Below, piece after piece: positions 1 through 6,590 of a stretch of 13,534 bases of DNA (position 1 is the first letter of the stretch; every line of letters starts with the position of its first letter). The translations under genes and the position numbers were made by a program. The stretch covers positions 1 through 13,534 of the forward strand of contig JAQUAR010000014.1 of NCBI GenBank assembly GCA_028687155.1, given 5' to 3'. The notes beneath the pieces were generated by a model. That model was not told the origin of the DNA. It saw only the letters and a list, made by a program, of their open reading frames with translations, and did not search any database. The DNA comes from Methylacidiphilaceae bacterium. Its GTDB lineage: Bacteria; Verrucomicrobiota; Verrucomicrobiia; Methylacidiphilales; Methylacidiphilaceae.

Positions 1-619
1 CCACTCCAGCGGGCGCGTCCTCGAAAACGATGCACTCTTCGGGCGCAAACCCAACCTCTTTGGCGGCAAGACAGAAGACCTCGGGGTCGGGCTTGCCGCG
101 GCTCACATCTTCAGCCGCCACCAGGGCTTGGAAAAGCCGACGCATGTTCCATTGATCGAGGATGAGCTCGATATTGGCCCGCGCCGTCGAGGAGGCGATC
201 GCTGCGGGAACGGATCCTTCCGCGAGGGATTGGCAGAGGGCAAGCGCTCCGGGATAGAGATCGATTCCTTGCTCCGCGACGATCGTCCGAAAGAGTTCTT
301 CCTTCCTCTCGCCGAGTCGAACAATCTCTTGGGGATCCTCCGTCCAGTGGAGCAGATGAGGGATAACCCAATCATTTTTTCTTCCGAAGGAGGGGAGAAA
401 AAAGCCGGGAGGCAGCGTTCGTCCTTCCTCCCGAGCGAGTCGATGCCAACTCTCCTCGTGGCGGCGGGCGGAATTGGCAATGACCCCGTCCCAATCGAAG
501 AGGGCTGCCCACCGGGCCTTGCCGCGCGAAGCGTGCGAGATACCCGCCGTTGCTCTCCCGGATGCGCTCGCGCGGTGGCCCCCCTCTATCGGAGCTTCGA
601 TGCGATTCTCTTCGGTCAT
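1..619 (-). CDS. HAD-family hydrolase (beta-phosphoglucomutase/phosphatase-like), C-terminus beyond window
   Basis: Haloacid dehalogenase superfamily, subfamily I, probably a cytosolic sugar-phosphate or nucleotide phosphatase/phosphomutase; the substrate cannot be read from sequence. All four HAD motifs are visible in the 206 codons present: motif I FDWDGV (nucleophile D42, acid/base D44), motif II around IASST (S143/S144), motif III lysine in RGKPDPE (K176), and motif IV FEDAPAGV (E200, D201). A helical cap region lies between motifs I and II. The ATG at 619 is chosen because a perfect AAGGAGG lies six bases upstream. This start leaves about 36 residues before the first beta strand, longer than the few residues usual in the family. 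The gene is truncated by the window edge just after motif IV, so only the last part of the core is missing. Family assignment is firm; the specific activity is not. Confidence 0.9.
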   Translation of the reverse strand, partial: MTEENRIEAPIEGGHRASASGRATAGISHASRGKARWAALFDWDGVIANSARRHEESWHRLAREEGRTLPPGFFLPSFGRKNDWVIPHLLHWTEDPQEIVRLGERKEELFRTIVAEQGIDLYPGALALCQSLAEGSVPAAIASSTARANIELILDQWNMRRLFQALVAAEDVSRGKPDPEVFCLAAKEVGFAPEECIVFEDAPAGV

Positions 620-1093
620 AGCGATCCTCCTTCCCGGTCAATTCGGATTTTCAAACCAAACGGCTACTCCCAAGATCTGCTAGTTTATCTCCCCCGTTTT
701 CTCCTACACTGGTGAAGGTGTGCGCCTCACCCTTTGGGTACCGGGGAAGTCTTGGTCGCTTCGCGGATGCTCGGCATCTCCAGGGCTTTTTCCCCGGGCG
801 CCGACCGTGTAGATCCGCTTCGCTGGAACTTAAGATGCCATTAAGAGCGCGGACAAGTCAATCGCCGCCTCTCTTGTTCCCTTTTTGCATCCGAACTGAA
901 TTGAGGAGACGGGAGGATCCGGTTTCAGGCCGAAAATCCCTTGTCCCCTTTTGCGGAATGGTCCGAGAGTCGGAGCCGGAAAACGGCGGAGCACGTTTTT
1001 GCTATGCATCACTTGGAATCTCCCGCCCAAGAGAATCGCCGAAGCCGCAAAACCTTCTGGACGGGAAGGGGTCGGTCTGAGGAAAGTTTGAAG
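620..1093. other. Gene-poor intergenic region between HAD gene and cytosine deaminase
   Basis: About 470 bases lie between two divergent genes with no coding region I can support, and they presumably carry both promoters. Structures seen are a 7-bp stem with one bulged A (GGTGAAGG at 711-718 pairing with CCTCACC at 725-731), a small ACCC/GGGT hairpin next to it, and an interrupted palindrome CTTAA-N7-TTAAG near 829-845. On the minus strand, 837-651 holds two overlapping short stretches in different frames that read like protein but lack convincing starts. I found no convincing -35/-10 pair, tRNA or known riboswitch. Confidence 0.5.
626..632 (-). promoter_or_regulatory. Strong Shine-Dalgarno of the HAD hydrolase gene
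   Basis: On the minus strand the sequence AAGGAGG lies six bases before the ATG at 619. It decides the start in favour of the form with the N-terminal extension. Confidence 0.75.
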
Positions 1094-1579
1094 ATGGCGG
1101 GTTCGGACCCATTTTTGGAGGCGGCGATCGCGGAAGCACGGGCGGGACTCGCAGAAGGAGGAATCCCCATTGGCGCACTGATCGTTCAGGGGGACCGGAT
1201 CCTGGCACGGGGCCGGAACCGCAGGATTCAGTGGGGTAGCGTCATTCGCCATGGCGAGATGGACGCGTTGGAAAGTCTCGGTCGGCAACCCGCTTCCCTC
1301 TACCGGTCCTGCACCCTCTATACCACTCTGTCGCCCTGCCCGATGTGTACGGGAGCGATCCTCCTCTACCGCATCCCGCGGGTCGTCATCGGAGAGAATC
1401 GGACCTTCCTGGGCTCGGAGGAGCTTTTGCGTAGCCAGGGAGTCTTGGTCGAGGTGAGAGACAACGCGGAGTGCCGGGAGCTTCTTGCTTCTTTTATCCG
1501 CCGCTCTCCCGCTTCCTGGGATGAGGATATCGGACTTCGAGAGGGAGAGCGGGCGCAAGGGGAGAGCGCGGGCTCGTGA
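1094..1579 (+). CDS. Yeast-type cytosine deaminase (FCY1-like nucleoside deaminase)
   Basis: Predicted zinc-dependent cytosine deaminase (cytosine to uracil, pyrimidine salvage, cytosol) of the small CDA-fold family, unrelated to the TIM-barrel CodA. The 161-residue protein has the zinc/proton-shuttle motif HGEMDALE (H53, E55) and TTLSPCPMCTGA (C82, C85). The 29-residue H-to-C spacing equals that of yeast Fcy1 (H62/C91). Further Fcy1-like stretches are GGIPIGA, the substrate-side GRN near N42, RIPRVVIGEN, and a C-terminal SWDEDIG corresponding to the yeast tail. TadA and guanine deaminase are alternatives, but TadA has HAE and TLEPC instead. The ATG at 1094 is preferred over an in-frame start at 941: residues upstream look random and GAGGAA at 1079-1084 serves as a ribosome site. 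The stop lies within a GTGA sequence at 1576-1579 that is also a possible udgB start, so the two genes are probably cotranscribed. Confidence 0.88.
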   Translation: MAGSDPFLEAAIAEARAGLAEGGIPIGALIVQGDRILARGRNRRIQWGSVIRHGEMDALESLGRQPASLYRSCTLYTTLSPCPMCTGAILLYRIPRVVIGENRTFLGSEELLRSQGVLVEVRDNAECRELLASFIRRSPASWDEDIGLREGERAQGESAGS

Positions 1580-1602
1580 GGGAAGGGAGAGAGCCGAAAA
1601 GC

Positions 1603-2367
1603 ATGGGGGATCCGCCGCCGGAGGTTGTGTTCTCTCCCGGCGCTCTGCTGGCCGAGGTCGAAAGAGAGGTGGTCGCCTGCGGCCGCTGTCCGCGCCTGGT
1701 CGCTTGGCGCGAGGAAGCCGCCATGCATCCTCCGAAGCGTTATGCGGGCTGCCCTTATTGGGCCAAGCCGGTTCCGGGATTCGGGGATCCGCAAGCCCGT
1801 CTTGTCCTCGTGGGACTCGCACCCGCCGCTCACGGAGGAAACCGGACCGGAAGAATGTTTACGGGGGACCGGAGCGGGGATTGGCTTTTCCGGGCGCTTC
1901 ATCGCTCCGGCTTTGCCAGTCAACCATTTTCCCGCGACCCAGAGGACGGTTTGCGGCTCTCCGACTGTTTTGTGACTGCCGCCGTGCGCTGTTGTCCACC
2001 GGAAAACCGGCCACTCCCTTCAGAGAGGAAAAACTGCTATCCCTTCCTGGCTCGGGAACTGGAGACTCTCGCCAATCTTCGGGTTCTGATCGCCCTTGGG
2101 GGCATGGCCTTTGAGACCCTGCTCCGTTGGGTCAAGGAGCGCTGGCCGGAGGAAGCCCGGCTACTGCTTCGGAAGCGACCCTCCTTCTCCCATGGGGCGG
2201 AGATGCCGCTTCCGAAGGGCCGGACCCTGCTCGTGAGCTATCACCCCAGCCAACAAAACACCTTCACCGGTCGGCTGACCGAAGAGATGTTCGACGCGGT
2301 TTTTTCCCGCGCGCGCGCCGCACTTGAGGTCGCCTCAGGGACAAAGTCTGTGAGACAGGCAGGCTAG
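1603..2367 (+). CDS. udgB: Family 5 uracil-DNA glycosylase (UdgB type, 4Fe-4S)
   Basis: Removes uracil (family members also hypoxanthine and other deaminated bases) from DNA, leaving an abasic site; first step of base excision repair. With the ATG at 1603 the protein has 254 residues. Likely iron-sulfur ligands are C26 and C29 (CGRC), C130 (AVRC) and C145 (KNC), the usual family 4/5 pattern. Motif I reads GLAPAAHGGNRTGRMFTGD, the family 5 signature that lacks the polar catalytic residue of other UDG families. Motif II is SYHPSQQNT. A GTG at 1576 overlapping the deaminase stop (GTGA) would add nine residues and cannot be excluded; I prefer the ATG, preceded by GGGAGAGAG. The last codon converges on the glutaredoxin gene with the two stops sharing CTAG at 2364-2367. 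Confidence 0.92.
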   Translation: MGDPPPEVVFSPGALLAEVEREVVACGRCPRLVAWREEAAMHPPKRYAGCPYWAKPVPGFGDPQARLVLVGLAPAAHGGNRTGRMFTGDRSGDWLFRALHRSGFASQPFSRDPEDGLRLSDCFVTAAVRCCPPENRPLPSERKNCYPFLARELETLANLRVLIALGGMAFETLLRWVKERWPEEARLLLRKRPSFSHGAEMPLPKGRTLLVSYHPSQQNTFTGRLTEEMFDAVFSRARAALEVASGTKSVRQAG

Positions 2368-2702
2368 AAATTGACCCGCACGGGAATCTCGCCGTGGTGC
2401 TCACCCGAGCAACCCTGGTCGGTCGGAGCATCGACCGGGTGGTCGCTGGCGTGGACGAGTTCCTTGGCGATCAGCCATTGTTCCAGTTCCTGCCCGCTGA
2501 CGTCGGCGAGAAATTCGCCGTTGACTTCGACGCAGGGAGAAAGGGGCTGGCCGCTCTTCTGAATCATCTCTTCCCGGTATTCGGGGACGTTGACGATATC
2601 GCGGTCTTCGTAGGGAAGCTGATATTTCCGGAGGATCGCCCGCACCCCTTGGCTCCACCCGCAGGTGGGCTTGAGATAGGCGATAATCTTGGGTTGACTC
2701 AT
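2364..2702 (-). CDS. Glutaredoxin-like protein with CGWS active site
   Basis: Thioredoxin-fold glutaredoxin of 112 residues, probably a cytosolic thiol-disulfide or iron-sulfur-handling protein. The beta-alpha-beta start IIAYLKPTCGWS carries a monothiol-type centre, C14-G-W-S17, rather than the dithiol CPYC. A cis-proline turn follows in LSPCVEVNG, then the ADVSGQEL loop. Beyond the fold lies a 30-residue tail with a further cysteine in GCSGEHHGE near the end; I cannot assign its role. It starts eight bases after the nfo stop and has only a weak AGGG ribosome site inside the nfo end, so it is probably cotranscribed and perhaps translationally coupled with nfo. Its stop overlaps the udgB stop, leaving no room for a terminator between them. 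The fold is sure; whether it is a redox enzyme or Fe-S carrier is open. Confidence 0.88.
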   Translation of the reverse strand: MSQPKIIAYLKPTCGWSQGVRAILRKYQLPYEDRDIVNVPEYREEMIQKSGQPLSPCVEVNGEFLADVSGQELEQWLIAKELVHASDHPVDAPTDQGCSGEHHGEIPVRVNF

Positions 2703-2710
2703 ATAATACC

Positions 2711-3748
2711 CTATAGGTCCGGCAAGCGGGGAACGCTAGTGCTTTTTTCCGATTTTCGAACCTTTTCCGGGCTTCCTTCGGTGAGCGACGAATGGTTCGG
2801 GGAGAGGAAGGGCAGGATCGCACGAAGGTTGCGGCAGTCGGCTTCCATCCCGCCCTCTTTCGGCGTTTCCAGGACCATCGGGAGCTTGGACCAGCGTGGG
2901 TCCTGGAGAATCTGCTGAAAGGCTGAGAGGCTGAGAGTGCCCCGACCCAGATGCTCGTGACGGTCCCGCCTCGACCCGAAAGGGGCGACCGAATCGTTGA
3001 GATGGAAGGCCCATACCCGGTCCGCGAGGCCCAGCCTTTCCAGTTCTTTGGTGAAATTCCGGTAGCCAGCCCGGGTGGTAATCGGGTAGCCAGCCGCCCA
3101 AAGGTGGGCCGTATCGAGGCAGACGCCGAAACGGAGGGGGTCGGCCAGATTTTCGAGAAGCCAGGCCAGTTGCTCCAGCTGTCTCCCGAGCTGGTTTCCT
3201 TGCCCCGCCATCGTCTCTAGGGCAATGCGGACGGTCGGCTCCGAGGATCCTGCCGGAAAGAGAAGGCGGAGCTGGTGCGAGAGTCGAAAGAGTGCAGTCT
3301 TGGGTTCTTCGCCGTGCAGAGCCGTTCCGGGGTGCAGGACGAGGAAGGGAAGGCCGAGGAGCTCGGCACGCGTGATCTCGTCCCGGAGTGATTCCAAAGA
3401 TTGCGCGGCGAGAGGCTCCGAGGGGGAGGCGAGGTTGATCAGGTAGCCGGCATGGCCAAAGAAGAAGATTCCAGAAGAGGAAGCCGCTCTTCGGAAGGCC
3501 GAGGCTTCCTCGGCACGAATTGCGGGGGCCTTCCACTGCCGGCAGTTCTTCAGGAAGATCTGCGCGGCGGAAAAGCCGCACTGGATGGCGCGTTCCACCG
3601 CGCGTGCGAATCCTCCGGCCACCGAGACATGCGCACCGAAGAGCCGCCCGGAGAGCTCGGAGGGAGCGAGCGGATCGGCCGGAGGAGTCTCGGCCTTCGG
3701 GTGGGAAGCTCTCCTCCGCGTTCCTTCTCCTTTTTGGTCTCCTCGCAT
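2711..3748 (-). CDS. nfo: Endonuclease IV (AP endonuclease, Nfo)
   Basis: TIM-barrel AP endonuclease that cuts DNA 5' of abasic sites using three zinc ions, the step after a uracil glycosylase. In the 345-residue form all nine metal ligands known from E. coli Nfo have counterparts: H99 (FGHAGY), H139 (LHPGT), E178 (LETMAGQG), D212 and H215 (CLDTAH), H249 (FHLNDS), D262 and H264 (RDRHEH) and E294 (LETP). The barrel begins at GAHVSVAGG near residue 38, so about 35 basic, Arg/Lys-rich residues precede it, and a similar length of polar tail follows. A longer reading would start with TTG at 3817. I prefer the ATG at 3748, with GGAG seven bases before it, because the TTG form adds unconserved sequence and leaves only five bases before the divergent gene at 3823. 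It is the first gene of a two-gene unit with the glutaredoxin. Confidence 0.93.
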   Translation of the reverse strand: MRGDQKGEGTRRRASHPKAETPPADPLAPSELSGRLFGAHVSVAGGFARAVERAIQCGFSAAQIFLKNCRQWKAPAIRAEEASAFRRAASSSGIFFFGHAGYLINLASPSEPLAAQSLESLRDEITRAELLGLPFLVLHPGTALHGEEPKTALFRLSHQLRLLFPAGSSEPTVRIALETMAGQGNQLGRQLEQLAWLLENLADPLRFGVCLDTAHLWAAGYPITTRAGYRNFTKELERLGLADRVWAFHLNDSVAPFGSRRDRHEHLGRGTLSLSAFQQILQDPRWSKLPMVLETPKEGGMEADCRNLRAILPFLSPNHSSLTEGSPEKVRKSEKSTSVPRLPDL

Positions 3749-3822
3749 TCTCGTACTCCGGCGCCCGGGAAAAACGATTGTCTTTCTCACGCACTGAGGC
3801 AAGATGACAGCCCGCAACGCCT
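3749..3822. promoter_or_regulatory. Divergent promoter region between nfo and the conserved hypothetical gene
   Basis: These 74 bases must hold both promoters if each unit is transcribed from here. On the plus strand TTGTCT (3778-3783), 17 bases, then AAGATG (3801-3806) is a weak sigma70-like candidate. I saw no good match on the minus strand. The role comes from gene layout; the exact boxes are uncertain. Confidence 0.35.
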
Positions 3823-4347
3823 ATGGCAACGTGCACTCTCTGGCAGGAAATTCCGGAAGAACTGGCTCACGAAGTGCTTCTGGCCGTTCGGGATTCCGAC
3901 AAGCGCCTCTACCGTGTCGTCGTCGAATTGACGAGTCGCCGTCTGGGGGTCCGGCAGGCGAAGCTTCTGGAAATGCCCAAGTTGGAGCGGCATCAACTCT
4001 CGCGCCGTGTCCTTTCCCTACCGGAAAGCGAGACACTCTCCTCGCACCTCTTCTCTCACTGGCTGGTACACCAGCGCGCCCCAATGCTTTGTGCCTGGCT
4101 CGATGCGCTCGGGATCTCCCACGACGCGGATGGGGTGGTCGAGAAGTTTCCGCAGGAGCCACCTACGGAGAAGCTGCGAGATGCGCTGGAAGGGCTGCTC
4201 GCTCGATTCCCGAGCTTGGATGTGGCAATTTACCTCCGTCTTTTTAACGAGATCGAGGATGTGGGATGGAAGGGCCTGGAGAAGATCCTCGCCGCGGACG
4301 AGCGGCTGCAGTTCGAAAGACGGGCAACCTCGGGGGCTCGGGGATAG
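3823..4347 (+). CDS. Conserved hypothetical protein ahead of xseB-dxs
   Basis: I cannot assign a function. The 174-residue product looks soluble, with no signal peptide or membrane segment, is probably mostly helical, and is rich in Leu, Arg and Glu. Recognisable landmarks are an N-terminal RLYRVVVEL, a central APMLCAWLDALGISHDADGVVE and a C-terminal AIYLRLFNEIEDVGW before KILAADERL. I recall this 'MLxxFLDxLGIxHDxxGxV' pattern from uncharacterised Acidobacteria and Verrucomicrobia proteins, which suggests a real family, but I could not check this. The ATG at 3823 has no clear Shine-Dalgarno. It is followed 11 bases later by xseB and probably heads the xseB-dxs-argG operon. The reading frame is uninterrupted and its composition matches its neighbours. 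Confidence 0.8.
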   Translation: MATCTLWQEIPEELAHEVLLAVRDSDKRLYRVVVELTSRRLGVRQAKLLEMPKLERHQLSRRVLSLPESETLSSHLFSHWLVHQRAPMLCAWLDALGISHDADGVVEKFPQEPPTEKLRDALEGLLARFPSLDVAIYLRLFNEIEDVGWKGLEKILAADERLQFERRATSGARG

Positions 4348-4358
4348 GGCGGCTTGAC

Positions 4359-4631
4359 ATGGGGAAAACCGAAACGGCAAAGGGGCCTACGTTCGAGGAG
4401 GCCTTTCGGAAGCTGCAAGAAATCGTGGCAAGGATGGAGAGCGGCGATCTGGCCCTTGAGGAACTGCTGGAGCGCTATGAAGAGGGGATGCGGCTCGTGA
4501 AGATTTGTAGTGACAAACTATCCCTGGCGGAACAAAAAATCAGCGTTTTGGCACAAGGGGCCGAAGGGGGAGAATCGACGGCCAGCGAACTTCGGGCGGC
4601 GGAGCAAGACTCGGCTCGCCCAGGAGAATAG
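4359..4631 (+). CDS. xseB: Exodeoxyribonuclease VII small subunit
   Basis: Small subunit of exonuclease VII, which with several copies on the large subunit XseA degrades single-stranded DNA in repair and recombination. The 90-residue product has the family pattern: FEEAFRKLQEIVARMESGDLALEELLERYEEGMRL, quoted in pieces as FEEAFRKLQEIV, ESGDLALEELL and YEEGMRLVK, then a second helix CSDKLSLAEQKI and a variable acidic tail. The ATG at 4359 fits the usual size of 70-90 residues; an in-frame start at 4266 would lie inside the previous gene and add unlike residues. The gene sits between the conserved hypothetical and dxs (18-base gap). No xseA is visible in the window. Confidence 0.93.
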   Translation: MGKTETAKGPTFEEAFRKLQEIVARMESGDLALEELLERYEEGMRLVKICSDKLSLAEQKISVLAQGAEGGESTASELRAAEQDSARPGE

Positions 4632-4636
4632 CCAAA

Positions 4637-4643
4637 AAGGAGG
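4637..4643 (+). promoter_or_regulatory. Perfect Shine-Dalgarno setting the TTG start of dxs
   Basis: AAGGAGG is followed by six bases and a TTG at 4650. The spacing is ideal and the following residues match the Dxs N-terminus, so the rare TTG is the start. Confidence 0.8.
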
Positions 4644-4649
4644 GGGGCC

Positions 4650-6539
4650 TTGGCGCGACTGCTCGACGAGATCAATTCTCCGGCTGACCTGAAACAGATT
4701 CCCATCGCAGAGCTGCCTCAGCTAGCGGAGGAAATCCGCCAGGAGATGATCACCATCCTGGCGAAAAACGGAGGCCATCTCGGCCCGAACCTCGGAGTGG
4801 TCGAGCTGACGATCGCTCTCCATTACGTTTTCCAGACTCCCGAGGATCAGTTTGTTTTCGACGTAAGCCACCAGGGATACGTCCACAAGCTCTTGACCGG
4901 GCGGCGCGACCGCTTTCCCCTGATTCGGCAACCCGGCGGGCTGTCCGGATTCCTCAATCGGGAGGAGAGCCCGCACGACAGCTACGGAGCGGGCCATGCC
5001 GGCACCGCTCTCTCTGCCGCCCTGGGAATGGCCGTCGGCCGCGATCTCCGAGGAGGAAAGGAGAACGTGGTCGCGGTCTGCGGGGATGCCGCGTTCACCT
5101 GCGGCATTACCTACGAGGCGCTCAACAATGTCTGCGATCAGACCAAGCGCCTGATCGTGGTCTTGAACGACAACGAATGGTCGATCGATAAGAACGTCGG
5201 CGCGATCGCCAGCTATTTCAGCCGCATCGTCAGTCATCCGGCTTACTCTTGGCTCCGGGACCGGGCGGAGGAATTCCTGAAGAAGATTCCCAATCGCGGG
5301 GTCCTTCGCGCGGCGCGGAAGGCGGAAGAGGCGGTCAAAAGCCTGCTCCTACCGAGCGTGATCTTTGAAGAGCTCGGCCTGACCTATTACGGTCCGGTCG
5401 ACGGCCACGATGTGGCAATGCTGATCTCGATGTTCGAGTTTCTGAAGCATCAAGAGCATCCCGTCCTCTTCCACGTGCTGACGCAGAAGGGAAGGGGTTT
5501 TGCCCCGGCCATGGAAAAGCAGAAGAAGTTCCACGGGCTGGGCCCATACCATCCTGTGACCGGGGAGACCTCTGCGAGCTCTGCCTTGACCTGCTCCCAG
5601 GTATTTGCCGACACCCTGATCAAGCTTGCCGACCAAAATCGCAACGTGGTGGCGATCACGGCGGCGATGCCCAACGGAACCGCGCTCGACCGGTTTCAGC
5701 CGAAGTTCCCCGACCGGTATTTCGATACGGGGATCGCCGAAGAACATGCCGTTCTCTTTGCCGCCGGATTGGCGACCAAGGGGTTCAAGCCCTATTGCGC
5801 CATCTATTCTACCTTTCTGCAGCGCGCCTATGACCAGATCGTTCACGACGTCTGCCTGCAAAACCTTCCCGTCGTCTTCTGCATGGATCGGGGCGGCTTG
5901 TCGGGAGACGATGGGCCCACGCATCACGGCCTCTTCGACATCTCCTTCCTGCGGTGTGTTCCGAACATCACCTTGCTCCATCCCAAGGACGAGGACGAGC
6001 TGGCCGACATGCTCTTCACGGCCATGCACCATCCCGGCCCCGTCGCGATTCGATATCCGCGGGGAGTCGGCTCGGGGGTTGCCGTAAAGCCGTTCCCCGA
6101 GATGATCCCGGTCGGCAGGGCCGAGGTCCTCCAGCATGGACGGGATGTCGCGATCTTCGGCCTGGGCATGATGGTTCCGATGGCCTGCGAGCTTGCTACG
6201 GCTCTCGGTGCCGAGGGCATCTCCGCGGCCGTGATCAATCCACGGACGGTAAAGCCGCTCGATCGAGGGACCCTCGAGTTCTTCGGCCGAAGCGTCGATG
6301 CAATCGTGACCATCGAGGATCACGTCCTGGCCGGCGGGTTCGGATCCCTCGTGCTCGAAGCACTTTCCGAGATGGGGATTGCGGTCCCGGTCGTACGCAT
6401 CGGCTGGCCGGACCAGTACATCGAACACGGGAAGGTGGAACAGCTACGGAAGAAATACGGTCTGACCGCGGAGGCGGCGTTGGAAAAGCTCCGCCCGATC
6501 CTCAAGGGAAGACTTCGCTCGGCGGGCGAGATCGCCTAG
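4650..6539 (+). CDS. dxs: 1-deoxy-D-xylulose-5-phosphate synthase, divergent type
   Basis: Thiamine-diphosphate enzyme that condenses pyruvate with glyceraldehyde 3-phosphate, first step of the MEP isoprenoid pathway and a source for thiamine and pyridoxal. The 629 residues match the family's usual 620-640. Landmarks: NGGHLGPNLGVVELT (H43), DVSHQGYVHKLLTGRR (usually GHQAYPHK), the cofactor segment GDAAFT at 145-150 with LNDN at 172-175, YYGPVDGHD, catalytic glutamate E364 in IAEEHA, and DRGGLSGDDGPTHHG (417-427 region, H425/H426). The cofactor motif reads GDA where most Dxs have GDG, and EWSIDKNVGAI replaces EMSISPNVGA. I recall similar forms in Verrucomicrobia, so this is probably a lineage variant rather than loss of function. 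It starts at TTG. The dxs gene is 51 bases before argG and probably cotranscribed. Confidence 0.94.
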   Translation: MARLLDEINSPADLKQIPIAELPQLAEEIRQEMITILAKNGGHLGPNLGVVELTIALHYVFQTPEDQFVFDVSHQGYVHKLLTGRRDRFPLIRQPGGLSGFLNREESPHDSYGAGHAGTALSAALGMAVGRDLRGGKENVVAVCGDAAFTCGITYEALNNVCDQTKRLIVVLNDNEWSIDKNVGAIASYFSRIVSHPAYSWLRDRAEEFLKKIPNRGVLRAARKAEEAVKSLLLPSVIFEELGLTYYGPVDGHDVAMLISMFEFLKHQEHPVLFHVLTQKGRGFAPAMEKQKKFHGLGPYHPVTGETSASSALTCSQVFADTLIKLADQNRNVVAITAAMPNGTALDRFQPKFPDRYFDTGIAEEHAVLFAAGLATKGFKPYCAIYSTFLQRAYDQIVHDVCLQNLPVVFCMDRGGLSGDDGPTHHGLFDISFLRCVPNITLLHPKDEDELADMLFTAMHHPGPVAIRYPRGVGSGVAVKPFPEMIPVGRAEVLQHGRDVAIFGLGMMVPMACELATALGAEGISAAVINPRTVKPLDRGTLEFFGRSVDAIVTIEDHVLAGGFGSLVLEALSEMGIAVPVVRIGWPDQYIEHGKVEQLRKKYGLTAEAALEKLRPILKGRLRSAGEIA

Positions 6540-6590
6540 GCTGCGCAAACTCTTTCCTTGGGAACTCGCCCGGCCGTTCGAGAAGCTTTT

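Noticed and set aside
1074..1092. GAGGAAAG sequence resembling the conserved RNase P RNA motif
   Set aside because: The flanking GAGGAAAGTCCGGGC context and partner helices are missing; it serves as the deaminase Shine-Dalgarno.
941..1093. Longer form of the deaminase starting at 941
   Set aside because: The added residues look random and the family starts near the MAGSDPF position; the ATG at 1094 has a ribosome site.
1240..1370. Deaminase as the tRNA adenosine deaminase TadA
   Set aside because: TadA has HAE and TLEPCxMC; this protein has HGE and TTLSPCPMC with yeast cytosine deaminase spacing and tail.
830..1822. Long minus-strand open frame of about 330 codons across the deaminase and udgB
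   Set aside because: It is a shadow of two well-recognised plus-strand genes, is rich in Arg and Pro as expected for an antisense frame in high-GC DNA, and shows no family motif.
2736..3836. Second long minus-strand frame overlapping nfo
   Set aside because: Arg/Pro-rich frame with no domain; the nfo frame in the same place has all nine metal ligands.
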